From Pyrinomonadaceae bacterium (lineage in GTDB: Bacteria; Acidobacteriota; Blastocatellia; Pyrinomonadales; Pyrinomonadaceae), in contig JAIBCB010000004.1 in NCBI GenBank assembly GCA_019694355.1, forward strand, positions 248,001 to 312,000: a DNA stretch of 64,000 nt, read 5' to 3'. Below the pieces are notes generated by a model. The model did no database searches. It was not told where the DNA came from and saw only the letters and a program-made list of their open reading frames with translations. A program made the translations under genes and the position numbers. Below are positions 49,158-59,285 of this stretch, in pieces; the stretch's first letter is position 1, and every line of letters starts with the position of its first letter.

Positions 49158-50153
49158 ATGTTTGGCGTTCTTGCGTCTATTTACGGGCGTTTCATCGAAA
49201 AGCGAAATCGGCGTTTTGACGACGGAACAACGCCTATCACCTCTCTTTCTGCACGAACTATCTCCATCGGCAACTTGACGACCGGCGGGACGGGAAAGAC
49301 GCCGCTCGTCATTAAATGCGCCGAGATCCTCGCCGGCCGAGGCAAACGCGTCTGCATCTTGACGCGCGGATACGGGCGCAAAACGAAGACGCGCGTTCTC
49401 GTCTCGGATGGCCGACAAGTTCTCGCCGATCCCGTCGCGGCCGGTGATGAACCTGTCGAGATGGCGAAGCATCTTGGCCAAAAGGCCGTGATAGTCGCTG
49501 ACGCCGACCGTGTATCTGCGGCCGCGTGGGCAAAAGAGCAGTTCGGCATCAACGTCTTTTTGCTCGATGATGCGTTTCAGCATCGTCAGGCAGCCCGCGA
49601 CGTGAACATTCTCTGTATCGATGCGACCGATCCTTTTGGCGGCGGCAAACTGCTGCCGGCAGGACGCCTTCGTGAACCGCTCGAAGCGATCTCGCGTGCT
49701 GATGCCGTCGTCATCACTCGTGCAGATGCCGCCGACCTAAAGAACATAAAGAGCGAGATCACGAGGATCGCACCGTCCGTTCCGATCTTCGAGGCACGCA
49801 CAAAGATCGCTCGACTCACACCGCTGAACAGCATAGATCCCGCCTCTGCTTCTATAGCACATACGAAAGGTTTTGCGTTCTGCGGCATCGGAAACCCCAA
49901 AAATTTCTTTGGCCTCCTGCGGCGTGAGAATTACGACCTTGCGGGCGAAATGCCCTTCCGCGATCACCACAAATACTCGCCATCAGACCTCAAGAAGCTC
50001 GAGAAGGCCGCTGAAAAGGCCGGCGCGTCTTACTTTCTGACCACGGCAAAGGACGCCGTAAAGCTCACAGGTTTGCCCTTCAATAGGCCTGTCTTTATCG
50101 TCGAGATCGAATTCTCGATCGACCGCGAGGCCGAATTCAAGGCACTTCTCTAA
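49158..50153 (+). CDS. lpxK: Tetraacyldisaccharide 4'-kinase
   Basis: A 331-residue inner-membrane-associated kinase that phosphorylates the lipid A precursor at the 4' position. Walker A is GGTGKTP (43-49); LTRGYGRK, GDEPVEMA, VFLLDDAFQHR (the catalytic DxxxQH region), PAGRLREPLEA and the late ITTAKDAVKL all match LpxK. The N-terminal amphipathic segment (ASIYGRFIEKRNR) fits membrane association. Its presence shows that the organism makes lipid A, hence an outer membrane with LPS or lipooligosaccharide. Confidence 0.95.
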   Translation: MFGVLASIYGRFIEKRNRRFDDGTTPITSLSARTISIGNLTTGGTGKTPLVIKCAEILAGRGKRVCILTRGYGRKTKTRVLVSDGRQVLADPVAAGDEPVEMAKHLGQKAVIVADADRVSAAAWAKEQFGINVFLLDDAFQHRQAARDVNILCIDATDPFGGGKLLPAGRLREPLEAISRADAVVITRADAADLKNIKSEITRIAPSVPIFEARTKIARLTPLNSIDPASASIAHTKGFAFCGIGNPKNFFGLLRRENYDLAGEMPFRDHHKYSPSDLKKLEKAAEKAGASYFLTTAKDAVKLTGLPFNRPVFIVEIEFSIDREAEFKALL

Positions 50154-50410
50154 GTTTTTTTCTCCACAATACACGCGTTACCCAACCTGTTGCACGGCTT
50201 CTCAGAAACCCTCTGGGATACACAACCGCCTATATTCACAACATTTAACCCCAGGTTGTAGGCCGTTGGCGAAAGCCCGGCTTCTCTGCTTAGCAATATT
50301 TTTTGCCGCCGTGCCGATTTTTTTTCACTTTAGCTGTCGCACTTGACCAAAATTTTCCGCAAATAGGGGTAAGAGTCCAATTTTCACCGTTGTCTCCCAG
50401 GAGAACCCCT

Positions 50411-51454
50411 ATGAAGAACGTCCTGAATCCCCGCTCACGTAAAGCTCACATCGTCCTAGCGCTCGTTGTTATTACAGCCATCGCCGGGCTCGCTATTGAC
50501 CGCTCCGTCGAAGCATCGATCCTCGATACGATCACGGCTCGTTTAACAGCGTTGGCCGTTCCGAATTCGAGTAGCAGCATCGGCTCGACCGCCACGCCGA
50601 ACCGCAATAGCAAGAACGATGACACCCTTGGAACCCCGAGTGAGAAGTTCATTTTCGGCGAGATCGTGGGCGGCAGTCCATATGATTCCAGCACGCGCAT
50701 TGATCACATCTTCACCTTCGACCCGCAAACCGCTACAAAGACCGACCTCGGCGGCATAAATGACATTGAGCCGGCTCTCTCGCCCGACGGGACAAAGATC
50801 GCATTCGTCAGCTATCGAGACGCACCTTATGGCAGCGGCAGCCGCGAAGATTACCGAAAGCTCTACATAATGAATGCCGATGGAAGTGACCAACGGATCG
50901 TCCATACCGGCAATTTTAGCGGTCGCGTTTATGAACCGTCGTTCTCACCCGACGGCAACTATCTCGTCTATACTGCGGATTTCAACCAAGGGTCCGGCAT
51001 CTATAAAACCTCTTTGATCCCGAATGACAATAACGCAACGACTATGCTCGCGGATCAATCCACCTGCGCGTCGATCGCAAACAGAGGCACGACGGGATCC
51101 AGAAAGGCAAGCGGAAGAGCCGAAGCTCGAACGAACTGGACAGGTTTTGACCACCCGAGCTTTTCCCAAAGCGGAAGTTCAGTGATGTTCGGTTGGGAAT
51201 ACAGCGCCTGGAACATATATCAGGTATCAGCTGACGGCACAGGAAACTGCACAAAACTTCTGACCAATGATCTGAGCACTAGCTTTCCGCCGGAAGCAAG
51301 GTTCTCCCCGGACGGCACAAAGGTCGCGTTCTACACAGGTAGTGAAATACTCAACGGCCTTGCCGACCGGATCACGACCCTCCATGTCCTCGATGTCGCC
51401 AGCAGCTCGGTGACGGACTACCTTGCCGACGAACTTTGGAGTAGTCCGCTTTAG
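50411..51454 (+). CDS. Beta-propeller N-terminal part of a giant surface protein, ended by an in-frame TAG
   Basis: ATG 50411 has a good Shine-Dalgarno (AGGAGA, 6-nt spacing). The product (347 residues) begins with a long signal peptide or anchor (about residues 1-35), a Ser/Thr/Asn-rich linker, then TolB/PD40-type blades (ALSPDGTKIAFVS, SFSPDGNYLVYTA, RFSPDGTKVAFYT). It stops at TAG 51452-51454. The same frame continues past the stop for 58 codons, still reading as a blade (DNSQIAYIGYW), directly into the 2466-residue frame at 51629. The two were therefore one gene. It is either a nonsense-disrupted pseudogene, a strain with amber read-through, or a sequencing error. Confidence 0.8.
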   Translation: MKNVLNPRSRKAHIVLALVVITAIAGLAIDRSVEASILDTITARLTALAVPNSSSSIGSTATPNRNSKNDDTLGTPSEKFIFGEIVGGSPYDSSTRIDHIFTFDPQTATKTDLGGINDIEPALSPDGTKIAFVSYRDAPYGSGSREDYRKLYIMNADGSDQRIVHTGNFSGRVYEPSFSPDGNYLVYTADFNQGSGIYKTSLIPNDNNATTMLADQSTCASIANRGTTGSRKASGRAEARTNWTGFDHPSFSQSGSSVMFGWEYSAWNIYQVSADGTGNCTKLLTNDLSTSFPPEARFSPDGTKVAFYTGSEILNGLADRITTLHVLDVASSSVTDYLADELWSSPL

Positions 51455-51628
51455 AGAGACAACTCACAAATAGCGTATATCGGCTATTGGGTAGATCCGA
51501 ACGACGGATCGATACCAGGCGCACAGATCAAATCCTTTGATACCGCCACGAACGACAATCCTCAACTGTATACCTCAGGCCTTTACGACGGGATCAACGG
51601 TCTCGCCGTCGGCGCACCTTCGACCGTC

Positions 51629-54600
51629 GTGCCGGAAGCATCGATGCGGATCACCGGCCCAAATCCGGTAATTGGCGGATATTCGACGACCGCAACACTC
51701 AAGCTCAGAGACCCTGCACCCGCGGGCGGGATCACGTTCAACGTGGTGGTAACGGACATCGCGGTCGGCGAAGTTACCGTGCCTCAACCTACGGTCACGG
51801 TGCTTGAAGGGCAAACTGAGGCGACCATTCAAGTAAACACCAACATCCGGAACGATCATGGCCGAACGGCCACGATATCCGCATATGTCAATGCACCGTA
51901 TTATATGTCCGCCGAGGCGACGGTATCGCTGCGCAAGACCGCATCTGATCTCCGAGCATTGAGCCTGACCGCGCCTGCTTCGGTCGCGCCGGACACGGGC
52001 TTCTTCGTTGACTGGTCGGTAGATAATATCGGTCTTGTTTCGACGGGAGCGGACGGCGGAACCGATATTGTCTATTTCTCTCTTGACAACGTTCTCGACA
52101 TTAACACCGACACCTATATTGTCGGTTCGGCAAACGGGGCACTCGCCGCGGGAGCGACAAGAACGCATACGAATGTTCCGGCCCAGTCCGGAATTCCGGG
52201 AAGCGCAGTGCCCGCAAACGGCGACTATTTTCTTATTCTTACGACCAATAACGACCAGAGTGTGGATGAAGGCGGGCAGTTCGCGAACAATTACATCGTA
52301 CGGCCGATACACGTCGATCTTCCCGACCTGGTTCCCGAGAACTTGGTCGTTCCGCCGACGACCGAGCCGGCGGTGAACTATACGCTTACGTGGACGCTGC
52401 GCAACGCAGGTTCAGGGAATGCCGTTGTTTCATCGACAACGCGGGTCTATTTCTCGCCCAATACGGTTGTTGGGGACGGCGACGAGATCCAAGTCTCTTC
52501 GTTAAGCAACGGCCCGGTTGCGGCCGGCCAGTCTTTCCCCCAGTCTGCGACGGTCAGTATCCCGAGTGTTCCGGTACGTCCGGATGGGCCGGGGCTCTTC
52601 TATGTAACCGTCGATGTCAATGACACCGTCAACGAGGGTTTAAGCGGCGAAACGAACAATACGGTCTCTCAACCGACAACATTCCAATACCGCGTGCCTG
52701 AATTGCAGGTTACGGCGAGCAGCGTTGCTTCCGAGGTCGAAACAGATACCCCATTCGCTTTAAGCTGGACAACCGCAAATACCGGCAATAAGGCGACCGG
52801 CAACTTCGATGAGCAGGTCTATTTCTCGACCGACAACCAGGTTGGCGGCGACACCTTGCTTGGTACATTCCCGCTGACGGGCGGCCTTGCCGCCGGAGCA
52901 TCGGCCGATCGCATCCAGAACGTAACGATCGACACCGACCTGATCCTGTCGAGCGGTAACTATTACGTTTACATAAAGACCGATTCCTCCAACGCCCAAG
53001 ATGAAGGTGTTAACGAGGGGAACAACATACGATTCCAACAGGTAAATGTCCGACGCCTTCAGCGTCCGGAACTCTCGGTCACGAATATCGTTGCACCGGC
53101 CGCTGCATTCTTCGGCGAGATGGTGACCGTTCAATGGACAGTTACCAACGCGGGGCCGGGGCCGACGAATGCTCCTGCCTGGAAAGACCGCATCAGTTTG
53201 AATACCAACGGCTCGAGTTCAGGAACAATTATCGAAGTTGATAACGCGACTGCCCTCGAAGCGGGTCAGAGCTACACGATGTCGGCAAATGTGGTGATCC
53301 CGAAGGGTTATACGGGCAGTTACCAATTCGTTGTCACGACCGATGTCTGGGGGGCTCTAAATGAAGAAAATCCGGCGAACAACAAGACGACAAAGCCGAT
53401 AACTATCAGCGTTCCGCCGCTTCCCGACCTTTATGTCGAGAATGTGCAAGCTCCGGCACAAGGCTATGCCGGCGGCCCCTTCGAAGCACACTGGACGGTA
53501 AAGAACATCGGCACTGCCGTCGCACAAGACGATGATAAGGTGCGGCAGAATTTGCCCTGGTCGTGGACCGATTCGGTCTATCTCTCTCGTGATACGACCT
53601 TGGACGGCGGCGACAAACGCATTGCAAATATCGTCCACACCACTCCGCTTAATGCAGACGCAACCTATTCCGCCGACACTTGGGTGACGGAAGCTAACGA
53701 TAATCAGCATTGGGTCAACCTGCCGAACGATGTAAGCGGTTTGTACTACGTTTTAGTTCAAACCGACCGGACCAATGTGGTTTACGAATGGAACGCCGGC
53801 GAGGGCAACAACGTCAACACCAGTCCACTCCAAGTGAACATCATCAACAACCCGTCGGATCTCGTTATCACAGACGCGATGGTCGCACCTGCCACAGGAA
53901 ATGCAGGCTCCGAGTATCAGATGTCGTTCACGGTCCGTAACCAAGGGGCTGACGCGACCGCAAATGCTTGGACCGATGCCATCTACCTGTCGAATGATCA
54001 AACCTTGAGCTCTGACGACACCATGGTCTTTTCGAAGTCAAATAGCGCGATCGTCAATCAAGGGTCAAAGGTGATAACAGGTGCAGTTACGATCCCGTTC
54101 TGTTTCCAGGGAACGAAGTATCTGATCCCTGCGACAGACATTAATAACAACGAACCGGAATTCGATCCAAATTTTGACGCGGAAGCGAACAACGCGGGTC
54201 CTGCACACGCGATCTCTCTTACCTCGCAGCCGATGGATCTGGTCGCTACAAATTTCTCTGTTACGCCCGTTACACCGGGTGCTGCTGTTACTGTCTCGTG
54301 GACAGAGACGAATGCAGGAACCGGCCCGACGCCCTCAGTGTGGTGGAATCGCCTAACCCTTGTCCGTTCTGACGGAACGTGGGTAGCGACGCTTGCGGAC
54401 TTGCGTATGGATGGTGTAATAGCAGCGGGAGCGTCGGTCGCACGGTCGTATGCGATCAATATGCCGCCGTTCATGCAGGACACGTACAAGATCCGCCTCG
54501 AGGAAAATTACTATCAGAATGTATCCGAGTGTTCGCCCGGAACGGCCAATAACACTGTCGAAACCGGCGAATTCACGGTCTCAAATAATCTTCCCGACCT

Positions 54601-57600
54601 TGCACCGCAAAATATGCAGCTCAACGCGAGCTCTTATTTGGCAGGGGACACGGCGACCATTTCTTTCGACGAGACGAATCTGGGCCTGAATCCTGCGGTC
54701 GGCCAGAACGGTTGGGCAACTTACGCCTACCTTTCGACCGACAACACGCTGAGCTGGGGCGACCGCTTCATGGGCTATGTGAATACAACGGCACCACTCG
54801 CTCCCGGCGGCACGAACTCACTCGTGCTCAATGGCACTATCGGAAATGTTCCTGCCGGAACCTACTACGTCATCCTCTTCACCGACGGTGCGAATTCGGT
54901 TATTGAAGGCCCATCGCTATCCCCCTACGAAACGTACAACGTTCTGGCTTCAACCCCTATCACGGTTACACTCCCGAACGTCGATCTGACAGCCGTAGTG
55001 AATAGTGTTTCGACTCCCGCGTATTCGGGCCAGAACGTGACACTTAACTACACCGTAACGAACAACGGAACGCAGCCGACGCTTACAGCAGATTGGGCCG
55101 ATCGCTTCTACCTTTCACGCGACACTCTGCTCGACAACACCGATCGGCAGATCGGTTGGAAACCTCATCAAGGGGTTGTCCCTGCCGGCGGGTCCTATAC
55201 AGAGTCGATCCCGATCGAACTCCCCGCGGGTTTGACCGGCCTCTACCGCATCATCGTCAAAACCGATACGAGCAACGATGTCGTTGAAAATTCGGACTCT
55301 AATAATTCGAGTGCGCCGTTCGATGTAACTATCGGTGTTGCTCCGCCATCGGATCTTTCGATCACGAACATCTCCCCGCCCGCGACGATCGAGCCGGGCG
55401 GCAACGGTACGCTCCAGTTCACGACGCAGAATTCCGGCGTGAACGCTGCATACGGCAAATGGCGGACGAGTTTCTATCTTTCGCAGGATCAGTTCTGGGA
55501 TGCCAACGATTACCTTATCGGCCAACAGGAACGCGACGGTGCAGCACTCATCTCAGGTGCGACAGAGACTGCGACGTTCGGATTCCAGGTCCCGCTGGTC
55601 CCCGAGGGCCAGTACTATGTGATCGGACGTGTCGATTCGCGCAACGCGATCCCCGAAAGTGACGAGTCGAACAACGTTGCCGTATCCGGAACGCCAACAG
55701 ATGCCGCGACGCAAACCCTGACAATGGGGACTCCAAATACCTGGACGTTTACGGCCAGCGGACAACAGCGGCTTTTCAAGTTCCTGCCGCCGTTGAATGA
55801 AACGGTTCTGGTCACGCTGGATGGTGAGGCCGGCAGTTGGAATCGTCTGATCACCCGCGGTCAATATCCTGCGTCATTCGCAGAATATGACTATCGCGAC
55901 GGCGGCGAGAAGACCGCGGATCAGGAGAATGTGGTCCCAAATACCGACACGGACAAGTACTATTCGCTCGTCCGAAGCGATTTTATCCCGACGGTAAACC
56001 GACCCGCAGATTTCGACAAGGGTTCCGGGGATAAGGCGGGACTCAGCCCGGCGTCCACGAACCAAGATCTGACGATCACCGCTCAGACGATCAACTTCTC
56101 CGTGCGCGGTGTCAGCCCGACGACCGCAGGAAACAAGGGTGTAACGACACTCAAGATCACGGGAGCAAAATTCCAGCAAGGTGCGTCGATCGACCTTGTC
56201 GGCGGCGGTGGTGGCGTTGTCATTCCCGCAAGGCTCAAAGCGATCACCCCGACCGAGATCCAGGCTCTCTTTGACCTCAGTCAGCGGCCGGCTGGCTTGT
56301 ATGACGTCCGCGTGACAAACCCGGGCAACCAGGTCGCGACAAAAACCGGTGCTCTCACGGTCGTAAATGGCGGCGGGCATCAGTTGCGCCTTAGTTTGCA
56401 TGGGCCTGGTGCCGTAAGAAAGGTCGAAACTTCGGCCGCTTTCACATTGACAGTCGCAAACGACGGCCTCAATGATGCGCAATCCGTACCGCTGATGCTC
56501 TCTGTACCGTCATTTGTGAACTACACGATCGATCGGGCAAATTTCTTTGACACGCCGCAGGAAATGCTTCCGAGCGATATGGCACCTGCCGATGTTCCGC
56601 TTCACTTCGACAAAGACGGCCGAAAGATGATCTACATCAGTGTTCCGATCGTCCGAGGAAGATCGCAAGTTAGCGTGAACGTCAAATTTACTTTCCCAAT
56701 GTTCGGCGGCGGCTTCAGTATCCAATATGGAATGGGGATCCCATGGGGTGATCTGGCGGCCGGTGCAGACGGAATCCTTGCCACAAGCGGACAGTTCCAC
56801 CTTCGAAATTCGGGTGAGCCGATCGTGGCTGCCAATGATGTGGAGTTTGCCAAATGCATGGCGGAGTTCTTACGTGCTCTCTTCTTCTTCTTTCAGAATG
56901 AGATCATGCCGGCCTCGTGTGTTTCGCTCGCCAAGTCGATCATCAGCGGCGCGATTGACTACTTCAGCGGAATTGCTTTGACAAAAGCGACGGGACAAGG
57001 TTCTGCGCTCGGGGCGGCGACCGGCGGTATCGGAATGTGGATAGGAATCGCAAAGAATGCCGCCGAATGCGGCGGCAAAAGCATTCCTGCGATCAAGGGT
57101 ATATCCCTTGCCTGGGGAATTTTTAGCTTGCTCAATCAAGCTATGGACTGTCTGCAGTATCTATACGGACACTATCTTGAGGTCATTTACCCCCTCGATC
57201 CAAACGAAATTATCGGACCCAAAGGCTACGGGCCGGAGAAGTTCGTCGGCATCAAGCAGCCACTCGAATATCGAATAAACTTTGAGAACGTATCAACCGC
57301 AACTGCGCCCGCGCAGAAGGTATATATCGAGGATGTGCTGCCTCAGGGCGTCGATCCGCGCACCGTACGGCTCAAGGAGATCGGATTCCACCACTATTCG
57401 TATCTGGTTCCGAACAATTCCCCGATCTACCAGTCGCGACAGCAGCTCGGCAGCGACTTGAACGATCTGAAGGCGGATATGTTCGCAGCGGTCGATATTA
57501 TGAATCGCCGCGTCACTTGGACGATCACGGCCATCGACCCGCAAACAAGCGAACGCCCGCTGGACCCGACGCTTGGCATATTACCGCCGAACAATGACAA

Positions 57601-59029
57601 TCACGATGGCGAGGGCTACGTGATATTCACAGTCGAGGCGGATGCGGCATCGCCGACCGGAACGAATATCGCCAACAAGGCGAGCATCATCTTCGATGAG
57701 AATCCTGCCATTGAGACAAATGTCACGACCAATCTCGTTGACAGCGTTGTTCCGTCGAGCTCGCTTACCCTCGACCCTGCGACCGACGGCAGCACGCCAA
57801 ATGTCGCATATTCCTGGACCGGTACGGATGACGCGAACGGTTCGGGTTTTGAATCCTGTTCGATAATGGCAAGCGAAAGCAACGGCTCGTATATGCGGAC
57901 CGGTGTTTTCCAGGCTCTCACGGGATCAGGCAGCTTCGCAGGGCATTGGGGCAAGCAGTACGCTCTCTACTCGATCTGCCGTGATAACGCGGGGAATACC
58001 GAGATGCCGCCGATCACGCCAGATGCGACCGTGCAGATCCGAGGCGGCGACACGGAGAGTGACGTCTCACCGCGTCCTGACGGCAGCAACGGCGTGGTCG
58101 ATGCTAGCGATGTCGGTCAGATACGGCAGTTCGCGGCACAGAACGACGGCTCGATGCTTTATAACGAGGTTCAGCGTGCCGATTCAGCTCCTAAAGCAAA
58201 TGGCGGCGATGGTGCGATAACCGTCGCTGACATTATGCAGGCCCGGAGATTCGAATCCGGCCTTGATCCTCGAGCGGAAGCTGGCGGCCCCAACACGATA
58301 GCGCCATTCGCTCCGACGCTGATCGATGGAAAGCGCGCAAACCTGCTCGATCCAAGAGGGCTGTCGATAGTCCGCTCATACCGGGGAATGAACAAACTGC
58401 GTGTCGCGATACAGCTAAGTGCCCAAGGCGACGAGACGGCGACCGGATTCAGCCTCAACTTCGATCCTGCCGTACTCAGCAACCCCGTCATTACAGCGGG
58501 AGACGATGCGACGGGAGCCACCCTCACCGTCAACTCGTCTCAGGCGGCGGCAGGCAAGGTCGGCGTCATACTCGACAGGGCGCCAACGGATGTGTGGGCA
58601 TCCGGATATAGGTTCATCCTTCTCGTCGAGTTCGACGTGATAGCGAGCCCGCCGGCAACGACCGTGATGAGCTTTGGGGATGATCCGGTCAAGATGCAGA
58701 CAGTCGATGGACTCGCAGCATCGCTCAGTGCCGCCTATTCACCGGCAACGATCGAGCTGCTTGCACCGACGGCCTCCAACGTGAGCGTCGGCGGACGCGT
58801 GATCGACGCAAGCGGACGGCCTGTCCGCAACGCGACGGTCCAACTGATGCAGGCAAATGGCGGCCGGGTGCGTGCCTTGACGAATGCCTTCGGGCTGTTC
58901 CGATTCGACAACGTCGCCTCGGGTTCAACATACGTCCTGGCAACGACCGCTCGAGGACTCCAGTTCGCGCCGAGGGTCATCAACGTCTCGGATTCGATCT
59001 CAGACCTCGAGATCCAAGCCACGCCTTGA
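51629..59029 (+). CDS. Giant CARDB/dockerin/cohesin-like surface protein, downstream part (2466 aa)
   Basis: In frame with the propeller gene upstream; GTG 51629 has no Shine-Dalgarno, so independent initiation is doubtful. Domains in order: ten CARDB-like repeats of about 125 residues (from about residues 106, 231, 356, 480, 599, 742, 869, 989, 1117, 1241), each opening with a PDL-type strand and a WTV.N.G segment; a PPC-like region (about 1360-1450); a TIG/IPT domain (about 1488-1580); a mixed region with a hydrophobic stretch (about 1741-1835); DPNEIIGPKGYG-type domain (about 1855); a dockerin-like pair of Ca-binding loops (about 2145-2218); a cohesin-like domain (about 2250-2375); and a carboxypeptidase-regulatory-like domain at the end (from about 2386). 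Likely secreted, for adhesion or assembly. Confidence 0.85.
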   Translation: MPEASMRITGPNPVIGGYSTTATLKLRDPAPAGGITFNVVVTDIAVGEVTVPQPTVTVLEGQTEATIQVNTNIRNDHGRTATISAYVNAPYYMSAEATVSLRKTASDLRALSLTAPASVAPDTGFFVDWSVDNIGLVSTGADGGTDIVYFSLDNVLDINTDTYIVGSANGALAAGATRTHTNVPAQSGIPGSAVPANGDYFLILTTNNDQSVDEGGQFANNYIVRPIHVDLPDLVPENLVVPPTTEPAVNYTLTWTLRNAGSGNAVVSSTTRVYFSPNTVVGDGDEIQVSSLSNGPVAAGQSFPQSATVSIPSVPVRPDGPGLFYVTVDVNDTVNEGLSGETNNTVSQPTTFQYRVPELQVTASSVASEVETDTPFALSWTTANTGNKATGNFDEQVYFSTDNQVGGDTLLGTFPLTGGLAAGASADRIQNVTIDTDLILSSGNYYVYIKTDSSNAQDEGVNEGNNIRFQQVNVRRLQRPELSVTNIVAPAAAFFGEMVTVQWTVTNAGPGPTNAPAWKDRISLNTNGSSSGTIIEVDNATALEAGQSYTMSANVVIPKGYTGSYQFVVTTDVWGALNEENPANNKTTKPITISVPPLPDLYVENVQAPAQGYAGGPFEAHWTVKNIGTAVAQDDDKVRQNLPWSWTDSVYLSRDTTLDGGDKRIANIVHTTPLNADATYSADTWVTEANDNQHWVNLPNDVSGLYYVLVQTDRTNVVYEWNAGEGNNVNTSPLQVNIINNPSDLVITDAMVAPATGNAGSEYQMSFTVRNQGADATANAWTDAIYLSNDQTLSSDDTMVFSKSNSAIVNQGSKVITGAVTIPFCFQGTKYLIPATDINNNEPEFDPNFDAEANNAGPAHAISLTSQPMDLVATNFSVTPVTPGAAVTVSWTETNAGTGPTPSVWWNRLTLVRSDGTWVATLADLRMDGVIAAGASVARSYAINMPPFMQDTYKIRLEENYYQNVSECSPGTANNTVETGEFTVSNNLPDLAPQNMQLNASSYLAGDTATISFDETNLGLNPAVGQNGWATYAYLSTDNTLSWGDRFMGYVNTTAPLAPGGTNSLVLNGTIGNVPAGTYYVILFTDGANSVIEGPSLSPYETYNVLASTPITVTLPNVDLTAVVNSVSTPAYSGQNVTLNYTVTNNGTQPTLTADWADRFYLSRDTLLDNTDRQIGWKPHQGVVPAGGSYTESIPIELPAGLTGLYRIIVKTDTSNDVVENSDSNNSSAPFDVTIGVAPPSDLSITNISPPATIEPGGNGTLQFTTQNSGVNAAYGKWRTSFYLSQDQFWDANDYLIGQQERDGAALISGATETATFGFQVPLVPEGQYYVIGRVDSRNAIPESDESNNVAVSGTPTDAATQTLTMGTPNTWTFTASGQQRLFKFLPPLNETVLVTLDGEAGSWNRLITRGQYPASFAEYDYRDGGEKTADQENVVPNTDTDKYYSLVRSDFIPTVNRPADFDKGSGDKAGLSPASTNQDLTITAQTINFSVRGVSPTTAGNKGVTTLKITGAKFQQGASIDLVGGGGGVVIPARLKAITPTEIQALFDLSQRPAGLYDVRVTNPGNQVATKTGALTVVNGGGHQLRLSLHGPGAVRKVETSAAFTLTVANDGLNDAQSVPLMLSVPSFVNYTIDRANFFDTPQEMLPSDMAPADVPLHFDKDGRKMIYISVPIVRGRSQVSVNVKFTFPMFGGGFSIQYGMGIPWGDLAAGADGILATSGQFHLRNSGEPIVAANDVEFAKCMAEFLRALFFFFQNEIMPASCVSLAKSIISGAIDYFSGIALTKATGQGSALGAATGGIGMWIGIAKNAAECGGKSIPAIKGISLAWGIFSLLNQAMDCLQYLYGHYLEVIYPLDPNEIIGPKGYGPEKFVGIKQPLEYRINFENVSTATAPAQKVYIEDVLPQGVDPRTVRLKEIGFHHYSYLVPNNSPIYQSRQQLGSDLNDLKADMFAAVDIMNRRVTWTITAIDPQTSERPLDPTLGILPPNNDNHDGEGYVIFTVEADAASPTGTNIANKASIIFDENPAIETNVTTNLVDSVVPSSSLTLDPATDGSTPNVAYSWTGTDDANGSGFESCSIMASESNGSYMRTGVFQALTGSGSFAGHWGKQYALYSICRDNAGNTEMPPITPDATVQIRGGDTESDVSPRPDGSNGVVDASDVGQIRQFAAQNDGSMLYNEVQRADSAPKANGGDGAITVADIMQARRFESGLDPRAEAGGPNTIAPFAPTLIDGKRANLLDPRGLSIVRSYRGMNKLRVAIQLSAQGDETATGFSLNFDPAVLSNPVITAGDDATGATLTVNSSQAAAGKVGVILDRAPTDVWASGYRFILLVEFDVIASPPATTVMSFGDDPVKMQTVDGLAASLSAAYSPATIELLAPTASNVSVGGRVIDASGRPVRNATVQLMQANGGRVRALTNAFGLFRFDNVASGSTYVLATTARGLQFAPRVINVSDSISDLEIQATP

Positions 59030-59044
59030 TCGCTTGGAATAACG

Positions 59045-59081
59045 CACCCACGTCCCCGGCCTTCGGCCGTGGACGTGGGTG
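59045..59081. terminator. Strong bidirectional hairpin between convergent genes
   Basis: CACCCACGTCC (59045-59055) pairs perfectly with GGACGTGGGTG (59071-59081); inside, CGGCC/GGCCG adds five pairs around TTC. There is no T-run on either side, so termination would rely on the hairpin alone or on other factors. It lies between the giant gene and the 51-aa gene on the opposite strand. Confidence 0.6.
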
Positions 59082-59129
59082 TCAGCTTCAAAGGTTCTTC
59101 TATCCGGCGTAAGTAAAGCAAACGTGGTC

Positions 59130-59285
59130 TTATCGGTCACGATCCTGTGGCGAGTTTGTCGGCTTAGGGGTTGGTGGCTCCTTTTTATCGCCCCAATAAT
59201 ACGCGCGGACGACGGCGATATAGACGACCATGCAGATCACGAAGAAGACGAAGAGAAAACCGATAAAAAGTAGCAGGTGATACAT
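59130..59285 (-). CDS. 51-aa single-pass membrane protein, coupled to the AI-2E transporter
   Basis: ATG 59285-59283 shares its A with the TGA stop of the upstream transporter gene (sequence TGATG), the classic stop-start coupling arrangement. The product has one long hydrophobic helix (residues 3-27: LLLFIGFLFVFFVICMVVYI) and a short basic/proline tail (WGDKKEPPTPKPTNSPQDRDR). Too short for ordinary gene finders, but coupling and a clear TM segment make it credible. It may be a small accessory or regulatory subunit of the transporter. Confidence 0.65.
   Translation of the reverse strand: MYHLLLFIGFLFVFFVICMVVYIAVVRAYYWGDKKEPPTPKPTNSPQDRDR

Noticed and set aside
50154..50410. Riboswitch upstream of the giant surface-protein gene
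   Set aside because: A distant CAACCTG/CAGGTTG pairing exists, but no known aptamer pattern or terminator/anti-terminator pair is visible.
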